Below are positions 7,976 to 18,325 of a stretch of 64,000 nt of DNA, one piece after another. The translations under genes were made by a program, and so were the position numbers. The notes below the pieces were generated by a model, which saw only the letters and a program-made list of their open reading frames with translations, was not told the DNA's origin and ran no database searches. Source of the stretch: Luteibacter anthropi (lineage in GTDB: Bacteria; Pseudomonadota; Gammaproteobacteria; Xanthomonadales; Rhodanobacteraceae); NCBI RefSeq assembly GCF_011759365.1, contig NZ_JAARLZ010000007.1, positions 211,875-275,874 of the forward strand, in the 5' to 3' direction. How positions within the stretch are numbered: position 1 is the first letter of the stretch; each line of letters begins with the position of its first letter.

Positions 7976-8358
7976 TCGAGTTCGTAGCGGTGCGTGCCGT
8001 CTGCCTCGATGATGATCCGCAATTCGCCCGCGATGCCTTGAAGCTCGCCTTCGCCGGAGTCCGGCACGATATCGACTCGCAGTTCGCGTCCGCCGGCAGA
8101 CATGATGCCGCGATGGACCAGTGCGAAGGCGCCCTTTCTGCCGTTCAGGGCACCCTCGACGCGCTCCACCGCCACATAGGCCGCGGAGCCCTTCACGGCG
8201 CTGCTCACTGCCGTGAGCATGTGGCCTTTCGACGGGGCCTCCAGGTCGCCGTGGTAATGCTTGTCGAGGGTGAGGGTGCCCAGATGGCTGCCCGGACCCT
8301 CGTCGGTTCCGGTGGGAGACAGCTTCACCTCGAACGTGCCGCGTGCGGTATGTGACAT
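7951..8358 (-). CDS. DUF3224 domain protein
   Basis: A 135-residue single-domain protein beginning [15 protein letters not shown] and containing [45 protein letters not shown] and a C-terminal [17 protein letters not shown]. These match the DUF3224 family, small beta-barrel proteins distantly related to allene-oxide-cyclase-like barrels, of unknown function. The ATG at 8358 has AGGT 10 bases upstream; longer in-frame starts would add residues with no family similarity. The stop overlaps the GIY-YIG gene tail to tail by 25 bases. Confidence 0.85.
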   Translation of the reverse strand: MSHTARGTFEVKLSPTGTDEGPGSHLGTLTLDKHYHGDLEAPSKGHMLTAVSSAVKGSAAYVAVERVEGALNGRKGAFALVHRGIMSAGGRELRVDIVPDSGEGELQGIAGELRIIIEADGTHRYELDYSLAASP

Positions 8359-8469
8359 GGCGGGGCTACCTGTGAACTTGGTCGAGACGCTAGGATGCGG
8401 TCTGGCGGACCATCCGCGAACCGGCACACCATGGAACAGGATCGTTCCTCTGACAAGGGAGGACACGCC

Positions 8470-9336
8470 ATGGACGTCACCTCTCACAACCGACATATGC
8501 GCATCCCGCCCGAATGGCTGGGCTGGATCGACGAGTCACTGCGTGCCAGGTCCCGCGCGGTGGACATCCTGCAGACGATGCTCGACAACGGCTTCGACGA
8601 GCGCGCCTCCTGGGCGGCGATCAACGAGGCCCGCCAGCGCTCGGAGGGATATCCCTCCGAGACCTCGCCGCCGGTGGTCACGCCCTGGCGCGGGCGGTTG
8701 TCCGATAGCCACGTCATCGATGCCGGCGACCGCCAGGTGCGGGTTCTTGTCCGCATGACCCAGCCTGTCGTCGCGGTGCTCGACGGCGTGCTGTCGGCTG
8801 ACGAATGCGATGCGTTCCGCGAGATGGCGGCGGCGCGCCTGAAGCGTTCGATGGTGGTCGGCGGCCAGCAGGGCGGCAGCGTCGTGATGGATATCCGCAC
8901 CAGCGACGGTGCCTACTTCCAGCGCAGCGAAAACGAACTCGTCGCCCGCATCGACAGCCGGGTGTCGCGCATCATGCGCCTGCCCGAAGAGCAGGGCGAG
9001 GGCCTGCAGGTGATGCGTTACGGCGTGGGCGGCGAGTACCGCCCGCACTTCGATTACTTCGACCCCACCGAGAAGGGTGGCGAGGCCTGCATGCTCCAGG
9101 GCGGGCAACGGGTGTCCACGCTCATCATGTATCTCAACGATGTGGACGAGGGCGGCGAGACGATCTTCCCGCGCGTGGATTTCAGCTACGTGCCACGCAA
9201 GGGGCAGGCACTTTATTTCGAATACCTCTCGCCACAGGGCTCGCTCGACCCACTGACCCTGCACGGTGGCGCCGCCGTGCGCGGCGGCGAGAAATGGATC
9301 GTCACCAAGTGGATGCGCGAGCGCTCGTTCGTGTAA
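8470..9336 (+). CDS. Prolyl 4-hydroxylase-like 2OG-Fe(II) oxygenase
   Basis: A 288-residue protein with a C-terminal P4Hc domain. The iron ligands are H193 and D195 in YRPHFDYFDP and H265 in LTLHGG; K275 in GGEKWIVTKW is placed to bind the 2-oxoglutarate carboxylate. The N-terminal 80 residues are helical (residues 15-60) with no known motif. Relatives hydroxylate prolines in peptides or proteins; the substrate here is unknown. The ATG at 8470 is chosen because AAGGGAGG stands 8 bases upstream, although the frame is open further. No signal peptide is visible. It is divergent from the DUF3224 gene and followed by an M1 peptidase. Confidence 0.9.
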   Translation: MDVTSHNRHMRIPPEWLGWIDESLRARSRAVDILQTMLDNGFDERASWAAINEARQRSEGYPSETSPPVVTPWRGRLSDSHVIDAGDRQVRVLVRMTQPVVAVLDGVLSADECDAFREMAAARLKRSMVVGGQQGGSVVMDIRTSDGAYFQRSENELVARIDSRVSRIMRLPEEQGEGLQVMRYGVGGEYRPHFDYFDPTEKGGEACMLQGGQRVSTLIMYLNDVDEGGETIFPRVDFSYVPRKGQALYFEYLSPQGSLDPLTLHGGAAVRGGEKWIVTKWMRERSFV

Positions 9337-9427
9337 CGGGATCGGGCCGGATCCGGGCATGACCTCCGGCCTATATCGACGTATCGTGCGCTCCCTCAAT
9401 CTCGACGAATAACAGGGGAGTGTGTCG

Positions 9428-11653
9428 ATGCGCCGACCGGCAGCAAACAGGGTCGTGGGTGGATTACTGGTGTGCGTGATGACCTGGGCATCCATTGCAC
9501 CGGCGCAGGATGCGCCTGCATCCGCGGCCACGGTGCAGGCTCCTCCCGTGCCACCGCCGGTGCCCGTCGAGATTCCCTTTGCCTCGCGCGACGCCGCCGG
9601 GGTGACAGCCCCCAGCTCGCCGGATGCCTGGGGTGGTCCGCGCCATGAAGGGCAGGAGCACCTGTCAGACCGTGTCGTGTCCTACCGCATCCAGGCCACG
9701 CTCGATCCCGTGCGGCACCGTGTGGATGGCCGCGAACAACTGACCTGGCGCAATCGTAGCGATCGTCCCGTGTCGGCCGTGTTCCTGCACCTGTATCTCA
9801 ATGCGTTCGAAAGCGAGGGCAGCACTTTTTTCACCGAGCGACGGACGCTGTCGCCGGGCCATGCGCGTGGCGCGGGCGAGGTGGGCAAGGGCGAATGGGG
9901 ATATATCGACCTGTCATCGGTAGAACAGGACGGCGCGACACTGAAGTGGCGTCACGTGCATCCGGACGGCGGCCCCCAGACCGACCACACGGTGGTTCGC
10001 GTCGATCTGGCGCAGCCCGTGGCACCCGGCGCCTCTGTCACGCTGGGCATGACCTTCCAGTCGCAGTTGCCGCGGGTGATCGAGCGCACGGGCTACGTGG
10101 GCGATTTTCACCTGGTGGCCCAGTGGTTCCCCAAGATCGGCGTGCTTGAACTACCGGGCGAGCGCGGGGCGACCGAACCCCGCTGGAATGTCCACGAGTT
10201 TCATTTCAACAGCGAGTTCTACGCGGACTTCGGCGACTACGACGTGCAGATCACGTTGCCGAAGGATTACGTCGTGGCAGCCGTGGGCGAACAGCAGGGG
10301 GCGCCGGTCGTCGAAGGCGGCCAGGCCACGTGGCGCTTCACGCAGGGCGACGTGCACGATTTCGCCTGGATGGCAGCGCGGGATTTCCTTACGCGCGAGA
10401 CGACATGGCAGGGGCCGGGCAGTCCGCCGGTGGCCGTGAAGGTGGTCTATCCGCGCGAATACGAGGCCGTGGCCGGGCCCATCCTGAAAGCCAGCACCGA
10501 TTCGCTCACCTACTTCTCGCGCACGCTCGGGCCATACCCCTATCGCACGGTGACGGCGGTGGTGCCGCCCTTCCATGGGGGAGAGGCCGGTGGCATGGAA
10601 TATCCCACCTTCTACACGGTGGACAACGCACTGCGCGTGGTGCCCGGCACGCTTGCCCAGATACTGATCGACTTCACCACCATCCATGAATTCGGCCATG
10701 GCTATTTCTACGGCCTGCTGGCCTCGAACGAATTCGAGGAGCCGATGCTGGACGAGGGACTCAACGAATTCTGGGATGACCGGATGCTGAGCGAGCGCAG
10801 GCAGGGCGTGCATATGACGACGCCGTTCTTGCGTTTCTTTGGCATCGATCCGGAGTTCGGTGCCTTCGTGTTCGAGCGCATGACGGCATCCCTGGCGGCA
10901 GCAGCCGATCCGCTGGGGCAGAATTCGTGGAACCGTCTTTCAAACGCCGAGTACGGCACCGTGTATTCACGCACGGCCACGGCCATGCACGATCTTGAAC
11001 AGCGACTTGGCAGCGAGGTGATGGGCAAGGCGTTCCACGCTTATTACGAACGCTGGAAGTTCCGCCATCCATCCATCGCCGATTTCCGCCAGAGTCTGGT
11101 CGAAGCCTCGGGCAGGCAGGACATCGTGGACGAGGTGTTCTCGCGTTACGTGCACGGCGTGGCCTATGTCGACGACCGGGTGAGCGACATCACCAGCACC
11201 GAGGTGTTGCCGTTGGCCGGCCTGTCGATACGGGATGGCAAGCGCGTCGAACTGTCGTCGGACGACAACGACGAGGCCATCGAAAAGCAGCGCAACGCAT
11301 GGCATCGTGCGCACCCTGACGCGGCGGAAGGCACCGGTCCGTTCCCCTGGCGAACGACAGTGACGGTATGGCGCGATGGAGAGGCCGTGCCGCAAGTGCT
11401 GAAGGTGACCTTTGCGGATGGCGCGACGGAAACGGTGAACTGGAACGATGGTCGTCGCTGGGCGCGCTTCGATTTCACGCATGGTGCGAAGGCCGTATCC
11501 GCTGAACTCGATCCCGAGCGCCGTATCTATCTGGATACCAACAAGCTCAACGACAGCCGCACCGTGGAGGCCGACCATTCGGCGTCCACACGCTGGAGCT
11601 CGGATATCGCGGCCGTGCTCCAGGGCTTTTATGCATGGATGGGAACCCTATGA
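9428..11653 (+). CDS. Secreted M1-family metallopeptidase
   Basis: A protein of 741 residues with an N-terminal signal peptide (about residues 1-27, ending near APAQ) and a proline-rich linker. Zinc ligands are H420 and H424 of HEFGH and E443, the exact HEXXH-X18-E spacing of gluzincins; E421 is the general base. The GGMEYP segment before it corresponds to the GxMEN exopeptidase loop, with Tyr in place of Asn, so aminopeptidase activity is likely but specificity is uncertain. A GTG at 9422 is in frame but only two bases from the AGGGGAG site, so the ATG at 9428 is preferred. The stop overlaps the ATG of the next gene (ATGA), so the two are translationally coupled. Confidence 0.9.
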   Translation: MRRPAANRVVGGLLVCVMTWASIAPAQDAPASAATVQAPPVPPPVPVEIPFASRDAAGVTAPSSPDAWGGPRHEGQEHLSDRVVSYRIQATLDPVRHRVDGREQLTWRNRSDRPVSAVFLHLYLNAFESEGSTFFTERRTLSPGHARGAGEVGKGEWGYIDLSSVEQDGATLKWRHVHPDGGPQTDHTVVRVDLAQPVAPGASVTLGMTFQSQLPRVIERTGYVGDFHLVAQWFPKIGVLELPGERGATEPRWNVHEFHFNSEFYADFGDYDVQITLPKDYVVAAVGEQQGAPVVEGGQATWRFTQGDVHDFAWMAARDFLTRETTWQGPGSPPVAVKVVYPREYEAVAGPILKASTDSLTYFSRTLGPYPYRTVTAVVPPFHGGEAGGMEYPTFYTVDNALRVVPGTLAQILIDFTTIHEFGHGYFYGLLASNEFEEPMLDEGLNEFWDDRMLSERRQGVHMTTPFLRFFGIDPEFGAFVFERMTASLAAAADPLGQNSWNRLSNAEYGTVYSRTATAMHDLEQRLGSEVMGKAFHAYYERWKFRHPSIADFRQSLVEASGRQDIVDEVFSRYVHGVAYVDDRVSDITSTEVLPLAGLSIRDGKRVELSSDDNDEAIEKQRNAWHRAHPDAAEGTGPFPWRTTVTVWRDGEAVPQVLKVTFADGATETVNWNDGRRWARFDFTHGAKAVSAELDPERRIYLDTNKLNDSRTVEADHSASTRWSSDIAAVLQGFYAWMGTL

Positions 11654-12561
11654 ACACACGTGCTCCCCGGTCGGCCCTGGCCAGCCTTGGCAAGGGCGCC
11701 TTCCAGGCACTGCAAGGACAGCTCATCGTGTTGTGGGTGCTGATCACGCTCGTGCCGACCCTCGTCGTGACCCTGCCCCTGTGGAAGACGCTGGATGGCC
11801 TGCTTGCGCATTCCGTGCATGCGCCTGCCTGGGCGCGCCGTTTCGATGGACTCATGTTCAGCGATGTGGCCGACGCCCTGCGTGGCAATGCCTGGATAAG
11901 CGCGGGTTTTGTGGTCGGCGCGGTGCTGACCCTGCTTGTTTCCCCCTTCCTCACGGGCATGGTGGTGGCGTCGGGGCGTGCGGGCAGGTCGCTGGGCTTC
12001 GGCGCATTGCTCCAGGGTGGCGCAACGGAGTATGGGCGGCAGCTCAGGCTGATGTTGCTCGCGCTGCTGCCCTATGGATTGTTTGTCCTCGCCGCCATGG
12101 GTATTTCTTCCGTCGTGGACGACGGTGTCGATGCGGCCACGCTGGAAACGAAGGCACGCGGGTATCAATACGGCGGCATGGCGTTGACCGCGCTGTGCTT
12201 CGCCATCGTGCAGACGGTCGTGGAATCGGCACGCGCCCAGTTCATTGCCGATGTAGGCCTGCGCTCGGCGTTTCGAGCCATGGGGCGGGGGGTGATGCTG
12301 TTCCTGCGCCGGCCGCTGGCCTGCGTGTTGATCTGGATGGCGATCACGGCCATCGGCGCCGCCGGTTCGCTGGTGATCGCCGTCTGGCGTGGTCACACGA
12401 GCGCCGTGGGCACCGGTGTGGTGTCTGCGTTTCTTATCGTGCAACTCGGCGTTGCCATCGTGGCGTGGATGCGCTCGGCACGTCTGCTGGCGCTCGCGGG
12501 CCTGGTGGCCACGAACCCTGCCCATCGTCGCCGGCGCACGGATTTCGCGCCGGCGCTGTAG
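11650..12561 (+). CDS. Integral membrane protein coupled to the M1 peptidase
   Basis: A 303-residue protein with about six hydrophobic helices: residues 22-46, 86-112, 130-155, 175-195, 218-240 and 252-272. I do not recognise the family. The ATG at 11650 overlaps the peptidase TGA by 4 bases, indicating an operon. The fold and size are compatible with a small permease-like or peptidase-accessory protein, but no motif supports a function. The final residues are very basic (AHRRRRTDF). Confidence 0.7.
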   Translation: MNTRAPRSALASLGKGAFQALQGQLIVLWVLITLVPTLVVTLPLWKTLDGLLAHSVHAPAWARRFDGLMFSDVADALRGNAWISAGFVVGAVLTLLVSPFLTGMVVASGRAGRSLGFGALLQGGATEYGRQLRLMLLALLPYGLFVLAAMGISSVVDDGVDAATLETKARGYQYGGMALTALCFAIVQTVVESARAQFIADVGLRSAFRAMGRGVMLFLRRPLACVLIWMAITAIGAAGSLVIAVWRGHTSAVGTGVVSAFLIVQLGVAIVAWMRSARLLALAGLVATNPAHRRRRTDFAPAL

Positions 12562-12573
12562 GCGATATGCGAA

Positions 12574-13119
12574 TCAGCCCGCCGCGCGGCGGGCTTCGCG
12601 GTGGGGCGGGTAATACGCAAACAGGTGGGTCGCGCCGCCCAGGAAGTCGATGTTGTCGATGTGCTCGCCGCCGAGGCGTTCCGCGACGTGATCGGAGGCT
12701 TCATTGCCGATGCGGACCAGGCTGATCACACGCTGGGCGTGCATCTGCTTCCAGGCGAAGTCGAGGATCGCGGTGCCCGCTTCGGTGGCGTAGCCGTGGT
12801 GGCGGTGCTCGGGCTTCAGCATCCAGCCCAGCTCCAGGTCGGGCCAGCCCTCGGGCTTCATGAGGCCGGCGCGGCCGATGAACTCGCCGGTGGCCTTCAG
12901 CTCGATCGCCCACATGCCACAGCCGCGCAGGGCCCAGTGACCCAGCAGCATGGCCATGGAGCGCCACGCGTTCATGCGGTCCAGGGGCTGGCCGTCGCCG
13001 ATCCAGCGAGTGCTTTCGGCGTCGGCGAGCATGCTCGCGTAGTCGTCGAAATGGCTCTCGGTAAGGGCTGTGAGCCGCAGGCGCGGCGTTTCCAGGACAG
13101 GGATGTTGCTGATTGCCAT
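12574..13119 (-). CDS. GNAT N-acetyltransferase, RimJ/RimL type
   Basis: A 181-residue acetyltransferase. LETPRLRLTAL is the standard RimJ/L-type opening, GRAGLMKPEGWPDLELGWML covers the central strands, and HRHHGYATEAGTAILDFAW is motif A, binding the acetyl-CoA pyrophosphate. The late NEASDHVAERLG matches the usual N-x-AS-x-x-v-x-E-k-l-G motif. Substrate unknown. The ATG at 13119 is chosen; a TTG at 13140 would overlap the upstream SET gene. It sits 18 bases after the SET gene on the same strand, so co-expression is likely. Confidence 0.88.
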   Translation of the reverse strand: MAISNIPVLETPRLRLTALTESHFDDYASMLADAESTRWIGDGQPLDRMNAWRSMAMLLGHWALRGCGMWAIELKATGEFIGRAGLMKPEGWPDLELGWMLKPEHRHHGYATEAGTAILDFAWKQMHAQRVISLVRIGNEASDHVAERLGGEHIDNIDFLGGATHLFAYYPPHREARRAAG

Positions 13120-13136
13120 CGAAGTGACCAAGGGTT

Positions 13137-13598
13137 TCAACCGATCAGGGAAGCCAGCGCGCGGGTACTCAGCGCGAGGCTCTCCTGCCAGGACAAGCCG
13201 GTTATTTTCTCACCAGTTTCCGCATCGGCAAAGTCCTCATTCTGCCCCGGTGCGAGCAGGTGCCGATAATCCACTGTAATTTCAGTGCCTTGCGGAAGGT
13301 CCTTGGCAGCAAAGATGAAGCCCAGATGCCAGATTCCCGTCGGCTGGAAGCTATGATTTACGTAGCATTCGTCCGGCCAGTCGGGAGAAATCGTGTAGCG
13401 GTCGCCGAACCAGCGGGCTGCGGCGTGCAGCTGGCCGGACAGCTCGGGGGACGACTGGATCTCGGCCCAGCCGTAGGTGCGATCGATGGCATCCGGCGCC
13501 GTGACCACGCTGCCCGCGGCCACGAATTCGTCGATAAACAAGCCCTTGCCGGCGCCAGGAATACCAGACGCGGCGATGCGATAACGCGGCAGGATCAT
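13137..13598 (-). CDS. SET domain protein
   Basis: A 153-residue protein that is essentially one minimal SET domain. GIPGAGKGLFIDEFVAAGSVV is the N-terminal SET strand pair, ECYVNHSFQPTGIW the NHS motif of the pseudoknot, and LPQGTEITVDYRHLL the catalytic-Tyr segment. The order and spacing are canonical, so SAM-dependent protein-lysine methyltransferase activity is plausible. No pre-SET cysteines are present. Bacterial free-standing SET proteins are rare and their targets are largely unknown. It probably shares a transcript with the acetyltransferase that follows. Confidence 0.85.
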   Translation of the reverse strand: MILPRYRIAASGIPGAGKGLFIDEFVAAGSVVTAPDAIDRTYGWAEIQSSPELSGQLHAAARWFGDRYTISPDWPDECYVNHSFQPTGIWHLGFIFAAKDLPQGTEITVDYRHLLAPGQNEDFADAETGEKITGLSWQESLALSTRALASLIG

Positions 13599-13715
13599 TG
13601 GATCATCAGGCCCCTGTTGCCGTTTCGGCTGGCGGTTGGCTTCCGTCCCGGCTTGGGGCGCGAGTGTAGCGCTTTCGGACCGGGGCGGAAGGGGGTGACC
13701 CTTCCGCCCGCCGTC

Positions 13716-14030
13716 TCACTCGCCGTCGGCGTGACGAGGCTTCGCCGCGGCCTTCTTCTTTGCCGGTTTGTCGTCGCCAAGGAGGATGGCGTCGCGGTTG
13801 CGGTCTACCAGCGAGGCGCCGATGCCCTTGACGTCGGCGAGCTGGTCGGCGGATTCGAAGGCGCCGTTGGCCTCGCGCCACGCCACGATGGCGTTGGCCT
13901 TGGCAAGACCCACGCCATCGAGCGAATGGGCGAGGGTAGAGGCATCGGCCGTGTTGATGTTGACCGGCGTGGATGCGAAAGCGGGCATGGCAGCCAGCAG
14001 GGCGGCGAGTGCGAGGATGTGTCGGGACAT
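13716..14030 (-). CDS. ComEA-like helix-hairpin-helix protein
   Basis: A 104-residue exported protein: signal peptide over residues 1-20 (cleavage near AFAS), then VNINTADASTLAHSLDGVGLAKANAIVAWREANGAF and a second hairpin DVKGIGASLVDRN, the tandem HhH of the ComEA family. ComEA binds incoming DNA in the periplasm during natural transformation; short proteins of this type in gammaproteobacteria are often annotated as competence proteins. The tail is Lys-rich (KPAKKKAAAK), consistent with nucleic-acid binding. GGAGAA precedes the ATG at 14030; longer in-frame starts would hide the signal peptide. A perfect 10-base inverted repeat lies upstream. Confidence 0.88.
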   Translation of the reverse strand: MSRHILALAALLAAMPAFASTPVNINTADASTLAHSLDGVGLAKANAIVAWREANGAFESADQLADVKGIGASLVDRNRDAILLGDDKPAKKKAAAKPRHADGE

Positions 14031-14088
14031 GCGGTTCTCCTGTGCGATACGCGTCGGACGACGCGACGTCGAACTCTGCGCCTGCACC

Positions 14089-14113
14089 GTCATGCGCCGA
14101 ACCGGCGCATGAC
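14089..14113. repeat. Perfect inverted repeat upstream of the HhH gene
   Basis: Arms GTCATGCGCC and GGCGCATGAC flank a 5-base loop. It lies in the divergent region between the ComEA-like gene and the M20 peptidase gene. There is no T-run on either side, so an operator is more likely than a terminator. Confidence 0.5.
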
Positions 14114-14190
14114 GCCGTTTCGCGTCGTTGCATCGCTGGCGTGCTTTCCGGGCGCGGCTGTCGGGCGGCAGGGTGAACCGTCGGCGCTGC

Positions 14191-14196
14191 TACAAT
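14191..14196 (+). promoter_or_regulatory. Putative -10 element of the M20 peptidase gene
   Basis: TACAAT lies 29 bases before the ATG at 14225. No good -35 hexamer is visible at the usual spacing, so the call rests on the -10 match and its position only. Confidence 0.4.
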
Positions 14197-14224
14197 CGCG
14201 CTTTGCCCAACGAGTCCTTTCCCC

Positions 14225-15666
<1,442 letters not shown>

Positions 15667-15670
<4 letters not shown>

Positions 15671-16374
15671 GCGCCGACCTGTCCACGCTCGCCGGCCGCC
15701 TCGCGGCCGTGCGGGCGCGGATCGACACGGCCTGCCGCGAGGCAGGCCGCGATCCGGCGGAGGTCACCCTGCTGCCCGTCAGCAAGACCTTCGGTGCCGA
15801 CGTCGTCCGTGAAGCCGTCGCCCTGGGCGAACGCCGCTTCGGCGAGAACAAGGTGCAGGAGATCCAGGCCAAGGCGGTCGAGCTGGCCGCCGAGTCGCTG
15901 GACTGGGTGGTGATCGGCCACCTGCAGACGAACAAGGCCAAGGCTGTCGCGAAGGTGGCGGCCGAGGTGCAGTCGCTGGACCGCCTCGACCTGGCCGTGG
16001 CGCTGGACAAGGCCTTGCAGGCCCAGGGGCGCGCTATCGATGTCCTGGTGCAGCTGAAGACCTCTGCCGAGGAGAGCAAGTACGGCTTGCCTCCGGAGGC
16101 CTTGCCGGCCTTCCTGGGAGAGCTGAAGGCGTTCTCCTCGCTACGCGTGCGCGGCCTCATGACCCTGGCCGAGGCTTCGGACGACGGGGCCGTGGTTCGT
16201 CGCTGCTTTGCCCACCTGCGCCACTGGCGCGACCGGGCACGCGATGCCGGGCATGAGCTGTCCCGGCTGTCGATGGGCATGAGCGGCGATTTTGCCCTGG
16301 CCATTGCCGAGGGCAGTACCGAAGTGCGCATCGGCAGTGCGATCTTCGGTGCCCGCGATTATCCCGCGTCATAA
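15667..16374 (+). CDS. YggS-family PLP homeostasis protein
   Basis: A 235-residue alanine-racemase-like TIM-barrel protein. K40 in LLPVSKTFG is the PLP lysine; FGENKVQEIQAK, WVVIGHLQTNKAK and LSMGMSGDFALAIAEGSTEVRIGSAIFG are all diagnostic. The family (PLPBP) binds and buffers pyridoxal phosphate and has no catalytic activity of its own. Its ATG overlaps the TGA of the M20 peptidase, which implies translational coupling. In many gammaproteobacteria it neighbours pilT or proC; that context is absent here. Confidence 0.94.
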
Positions 16375-16616
16375 CAGGGATTTATTCCATTCGTTAAGGC
16401 CCCGCCCGACGGGCGGCGCTGGCGCTTTACGCGTCCTTTATGCAAGTGTCTAAATCTGTTCAGAATTCACGTTTGTGACGGTGGTTTCTTGCGATTTCTC
16501 TGAATATTTCCTAGGAATGGCACTTTTTAACTTTATGCCAACAACAAGGGCGATGCGGTTTGATAACTTCACCGCTCGTTCACGGTCGTCCACCTTCACG
16601 GCGGCTTAACTTGACG
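16375..16616. promoter_or_regulatory. AT-richer upstream region of the NlpC/P60 gene
   Basis: About 240 bases with clearly lower GC than the surroundings, especially 16440-16560 (for example GAATATTTCCTAGG and CTTTTTAACTTTATG). No ORF, terminator or known riboswitch was recognised. It most likely holds the promoter and a long 5' leader of the cell-wall hydrolase gene. Confidence 0.4.
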
Positions 16617-17339
16617 ATGAATAGGGCCTTCTCGCTCATGCATTTAAAGCGACTGACCACTCTCGCGTTAGCCACCTGCTGCTTCGCCGCTACTCCTGCG
16701 TTCGCCGATACGGTGGCCGCACCGAAAGGTCTCGACCAGTCCGCATCACTCTTGCTGACCGACCTGCCGGTCTTCGCCCCGGCAACGTCCCTGGCCCAGT
16801 CCACCATTCCGGACGTGGCCGCGCTCACCGCTCCCAAGGCTCCGCTGCTCGCCAAGGCTCCCGTCGCTGCCGACGATGAGAACGGCGACGATGAAGACGA
16901 CAGCCTGGTCGCCGCCGCCACCGACAAGCTTGCCGGCCACGTCGATGGCCACGCCCGCGAGGCGCTGCTCGCCCTCGCCATGAAGCTCCGCGATATCCGT
17001 TACCACCGCGGCGGTCGCGCCCCGGCCACCGGTTTCGATTGCAGCGGTTTCGTCCGCTACGTGTTCCTGCACAGCATCGGCCTCGATCTGCCGACCAACT
17101 CGGCCAGCCAGTTCCTGGCGGGTCTCAAGGTCAAGCGCACCGACATGAAGGCCGGCGACCTGGTGTTCTTCCGCACCCGTGGCAAGGCCATCTCCCACGT
17201 GGGCATCTACATCGACAACGGTCAGTTCATCCATTCTCCGTCGGCCGGCAAGACCGTCCGCGTCGACAGCCTGAACGAGGCCTACTGGGCCAAGCATTTC
17301 GTGGGCGCCAAGCGTCCCGAAGGCATCTCCAAGATCTGA
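16617..17339 (+). CDS. Exported NlpC/P60 cell-wall peptidase
   Basis: A 240-residue protein with a signal peptide (roughly residues 8-30, ending PAFA), a low-complexity acidic linker (DDENGDDEDD, 86-95) and a C-terminal NlpC/P60 domain. The catalytic residues are C142 in GFDCSGF, H194 in ISHVGIYI and H206 in FIHSPS. Such enzymes cleave the D-Glu to diamino-acid link in peptidoglycan stem peptides. Two starts are possible, ATG 16617 and ATG 16638; the second gives the more compact signal peptide but neither has a strong ribosome-binding site. A Rho-independent terminator follows 27 bases after the stop. Confidence 0.92.
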   Translation: MNRAFSLMHLKRLTTLALATCCFAATPAFADTVAAPKGLDQSASLLLTDLPVFAPATSLAQSTIPDVAALTAPKAPLLAKAPVAADDENGDDEDDSLVAAATDKLAGHVDGHAREALLALAMKLRDIRYHRGGRAPATGFDCSGFVRYVFLHSIGLDLPTNSASQFLAGLKVKRTDMKAGDLVFFRTRGKAISHVGIYIDNGQFIHSPSAGKTVRVDSLNEAYWAKHFVGAKRPEGISKI

Positions 17340-17366
17340 CGGGTACCCTTCAACGTATATTTCCGA

Positions 17367-17396
17367 AACGGCGTGCTTCGGCATGCCGTTTTTTTT
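17367..17396 (+). terminator. Rho-independent terminator after the NlpC/P60 gene
   Basis: Arms AACGGCGTGC and GCATGCCGTT (one G-T wobble) flank a TTCG tetraloop and run into eight T residues. Confidence 0.9.
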
Positions 17397-17419
17397 GGCC
17401 CCTCGATCCGCGAACTCCC

Positions 17420-17524
17420 TGTAGGAGCGCGCCTTGCGCGCTACCGGTGAATGCGACGACGCACATGCCTTGCGCAGATGGGGACCGGGGCAAGGATGGT
17501 CGCGCGCAAGGCGCGCTCCTACAG
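17420..17524. repeat. REP doublet (GTAGGAGCGCGCC family), inverted pair
   Basis: A forward copy GTAGGAGCGCGCCTTGCGCG at 17421 and an inverted copy ending CTCCTACAG at 17524, about 60 bases apart, make a classic REP pair. It sits between the terminator of the NlpC/P60 gene and the pseudouridine synthase gene. The AGGGGG just after the inverted copy could serve as a ribosome-binding site for an ATG at 17531. Confidence 0.9.
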
Positions 17525-17551
17525 GGGGTGATGCGCGGGTATGCTTGGCCG

Positions 17552-18325
17552 ATGCCTGCTCGTCCTCCCCGTCCTGTGCGCCCCTCGCGGCCCACCCGCG
17601 CACCGTCTACACCCGTCTTCGGCCTTGCCCGGGTTCTCTCCAAGCGCGGCATCTGTTCGCGCAGCCAGGGCGAACGCCTTGCCAGGGAGGGGCGGGTCCG
17701 CGTGGATGGGCGCGTGATCCGTGACCCGGAGTTTCCCATCGCGGGTCATGAGCGGATCGAGGTGGACGGCGAAGGCGCGCAGTCGGCGGCGCCGGTCTAT
17801 ATCGTGATGAACAAGCCACGCGGGCTGGTGGTCACGGCGGCCGACGAGCGCGGCCGGGATACGGTGTATTCATTGCTGGAAGGCGCCGGCCTGCCGTGGC
17901 TGGGCGCGGTAGGCCGGCTCGACAAGGCCAGCGAAGGCCTGCTGCTGATGTCGAACGACACGGTATGGGCCGCGGGCATCACGGACCCGGCGACTCATGT
18001 GCCCAAAACCTATCACGTCCAGGTATCCGGCCAGCCTGACGAAGCCACCGTGGCGGCGATGCTGGAAGGGGTGGTGGATGAAGGGGAGGCCTTGCGGGCA
18101 GGAAGCGCCTCGGTGCTTCGGCGTGGCGAGAAAACCGCCTGGCTGGAAGTGACCCTCGATGAAGGCCGCAACCGCCATATCCGCCGCCTGATGGCAGCCC
18201 TGGGCTTCGAGGTGCAGCGTCTGTTCCGTGTGGCAATCGGCGACCTGGCCCTGGGCGAACTGGGCAAGGGTCAATGGCGCCACCTGACCCCCGAAGAAAT
18301 CCAGACCCTCCGCCGCCGCCCGTAG
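17552..18325 (+). CDS. 16S/23S rRNA pseudouridine synthase, RsuA/RluB/RluF type
   Basis: A 257-residue enzyme. A Pro/Arg-rich start is followed by an S4 RNA-binding domain (FGLARVLSKRGICSRSQGERLAREGRVRVDG) and the catalytic domain. MNKPRGLVVT is the first motif, GRLDKASEGLLLMSND contains the catalytic Asp in RLD, and DEGRNRHIRRLMAALGFEVQRLFR is the C-terminal motif. Which rRNA position it modifies cannot be decided from sequence. An ATG at 17531 in the same frame has a better ribosome-binding site (AGGGGG) and would add seven residues. The TAG stop is part of a REP element (GTAGGAGCG), so insertion or spread of the repeat may have set the C-terminus. Confidence 0.9.
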   Translation: MPARPPRPVRPSRPTRAPSTPVFGLARVLSKRGICSRSQGERLAREGRVRVDGRVIRDPEFPIAGHERIEVDGEGAQSAAPVYIVMNKPRGLVVTAADERGRDTVYSLLEGAGLPWLGAVGRLDKASEGLLLMSNDTVWAAGITDPATHVPKTYHVQVSGQPDEATVAAMLEGVVDEGEALRAGSASVLRRGEKTAWLEVTLDEGRNRHIRRLMAALGFEVQRLFRVAIGDLALGELGKGQWRHLTPEEIQTLRRRP

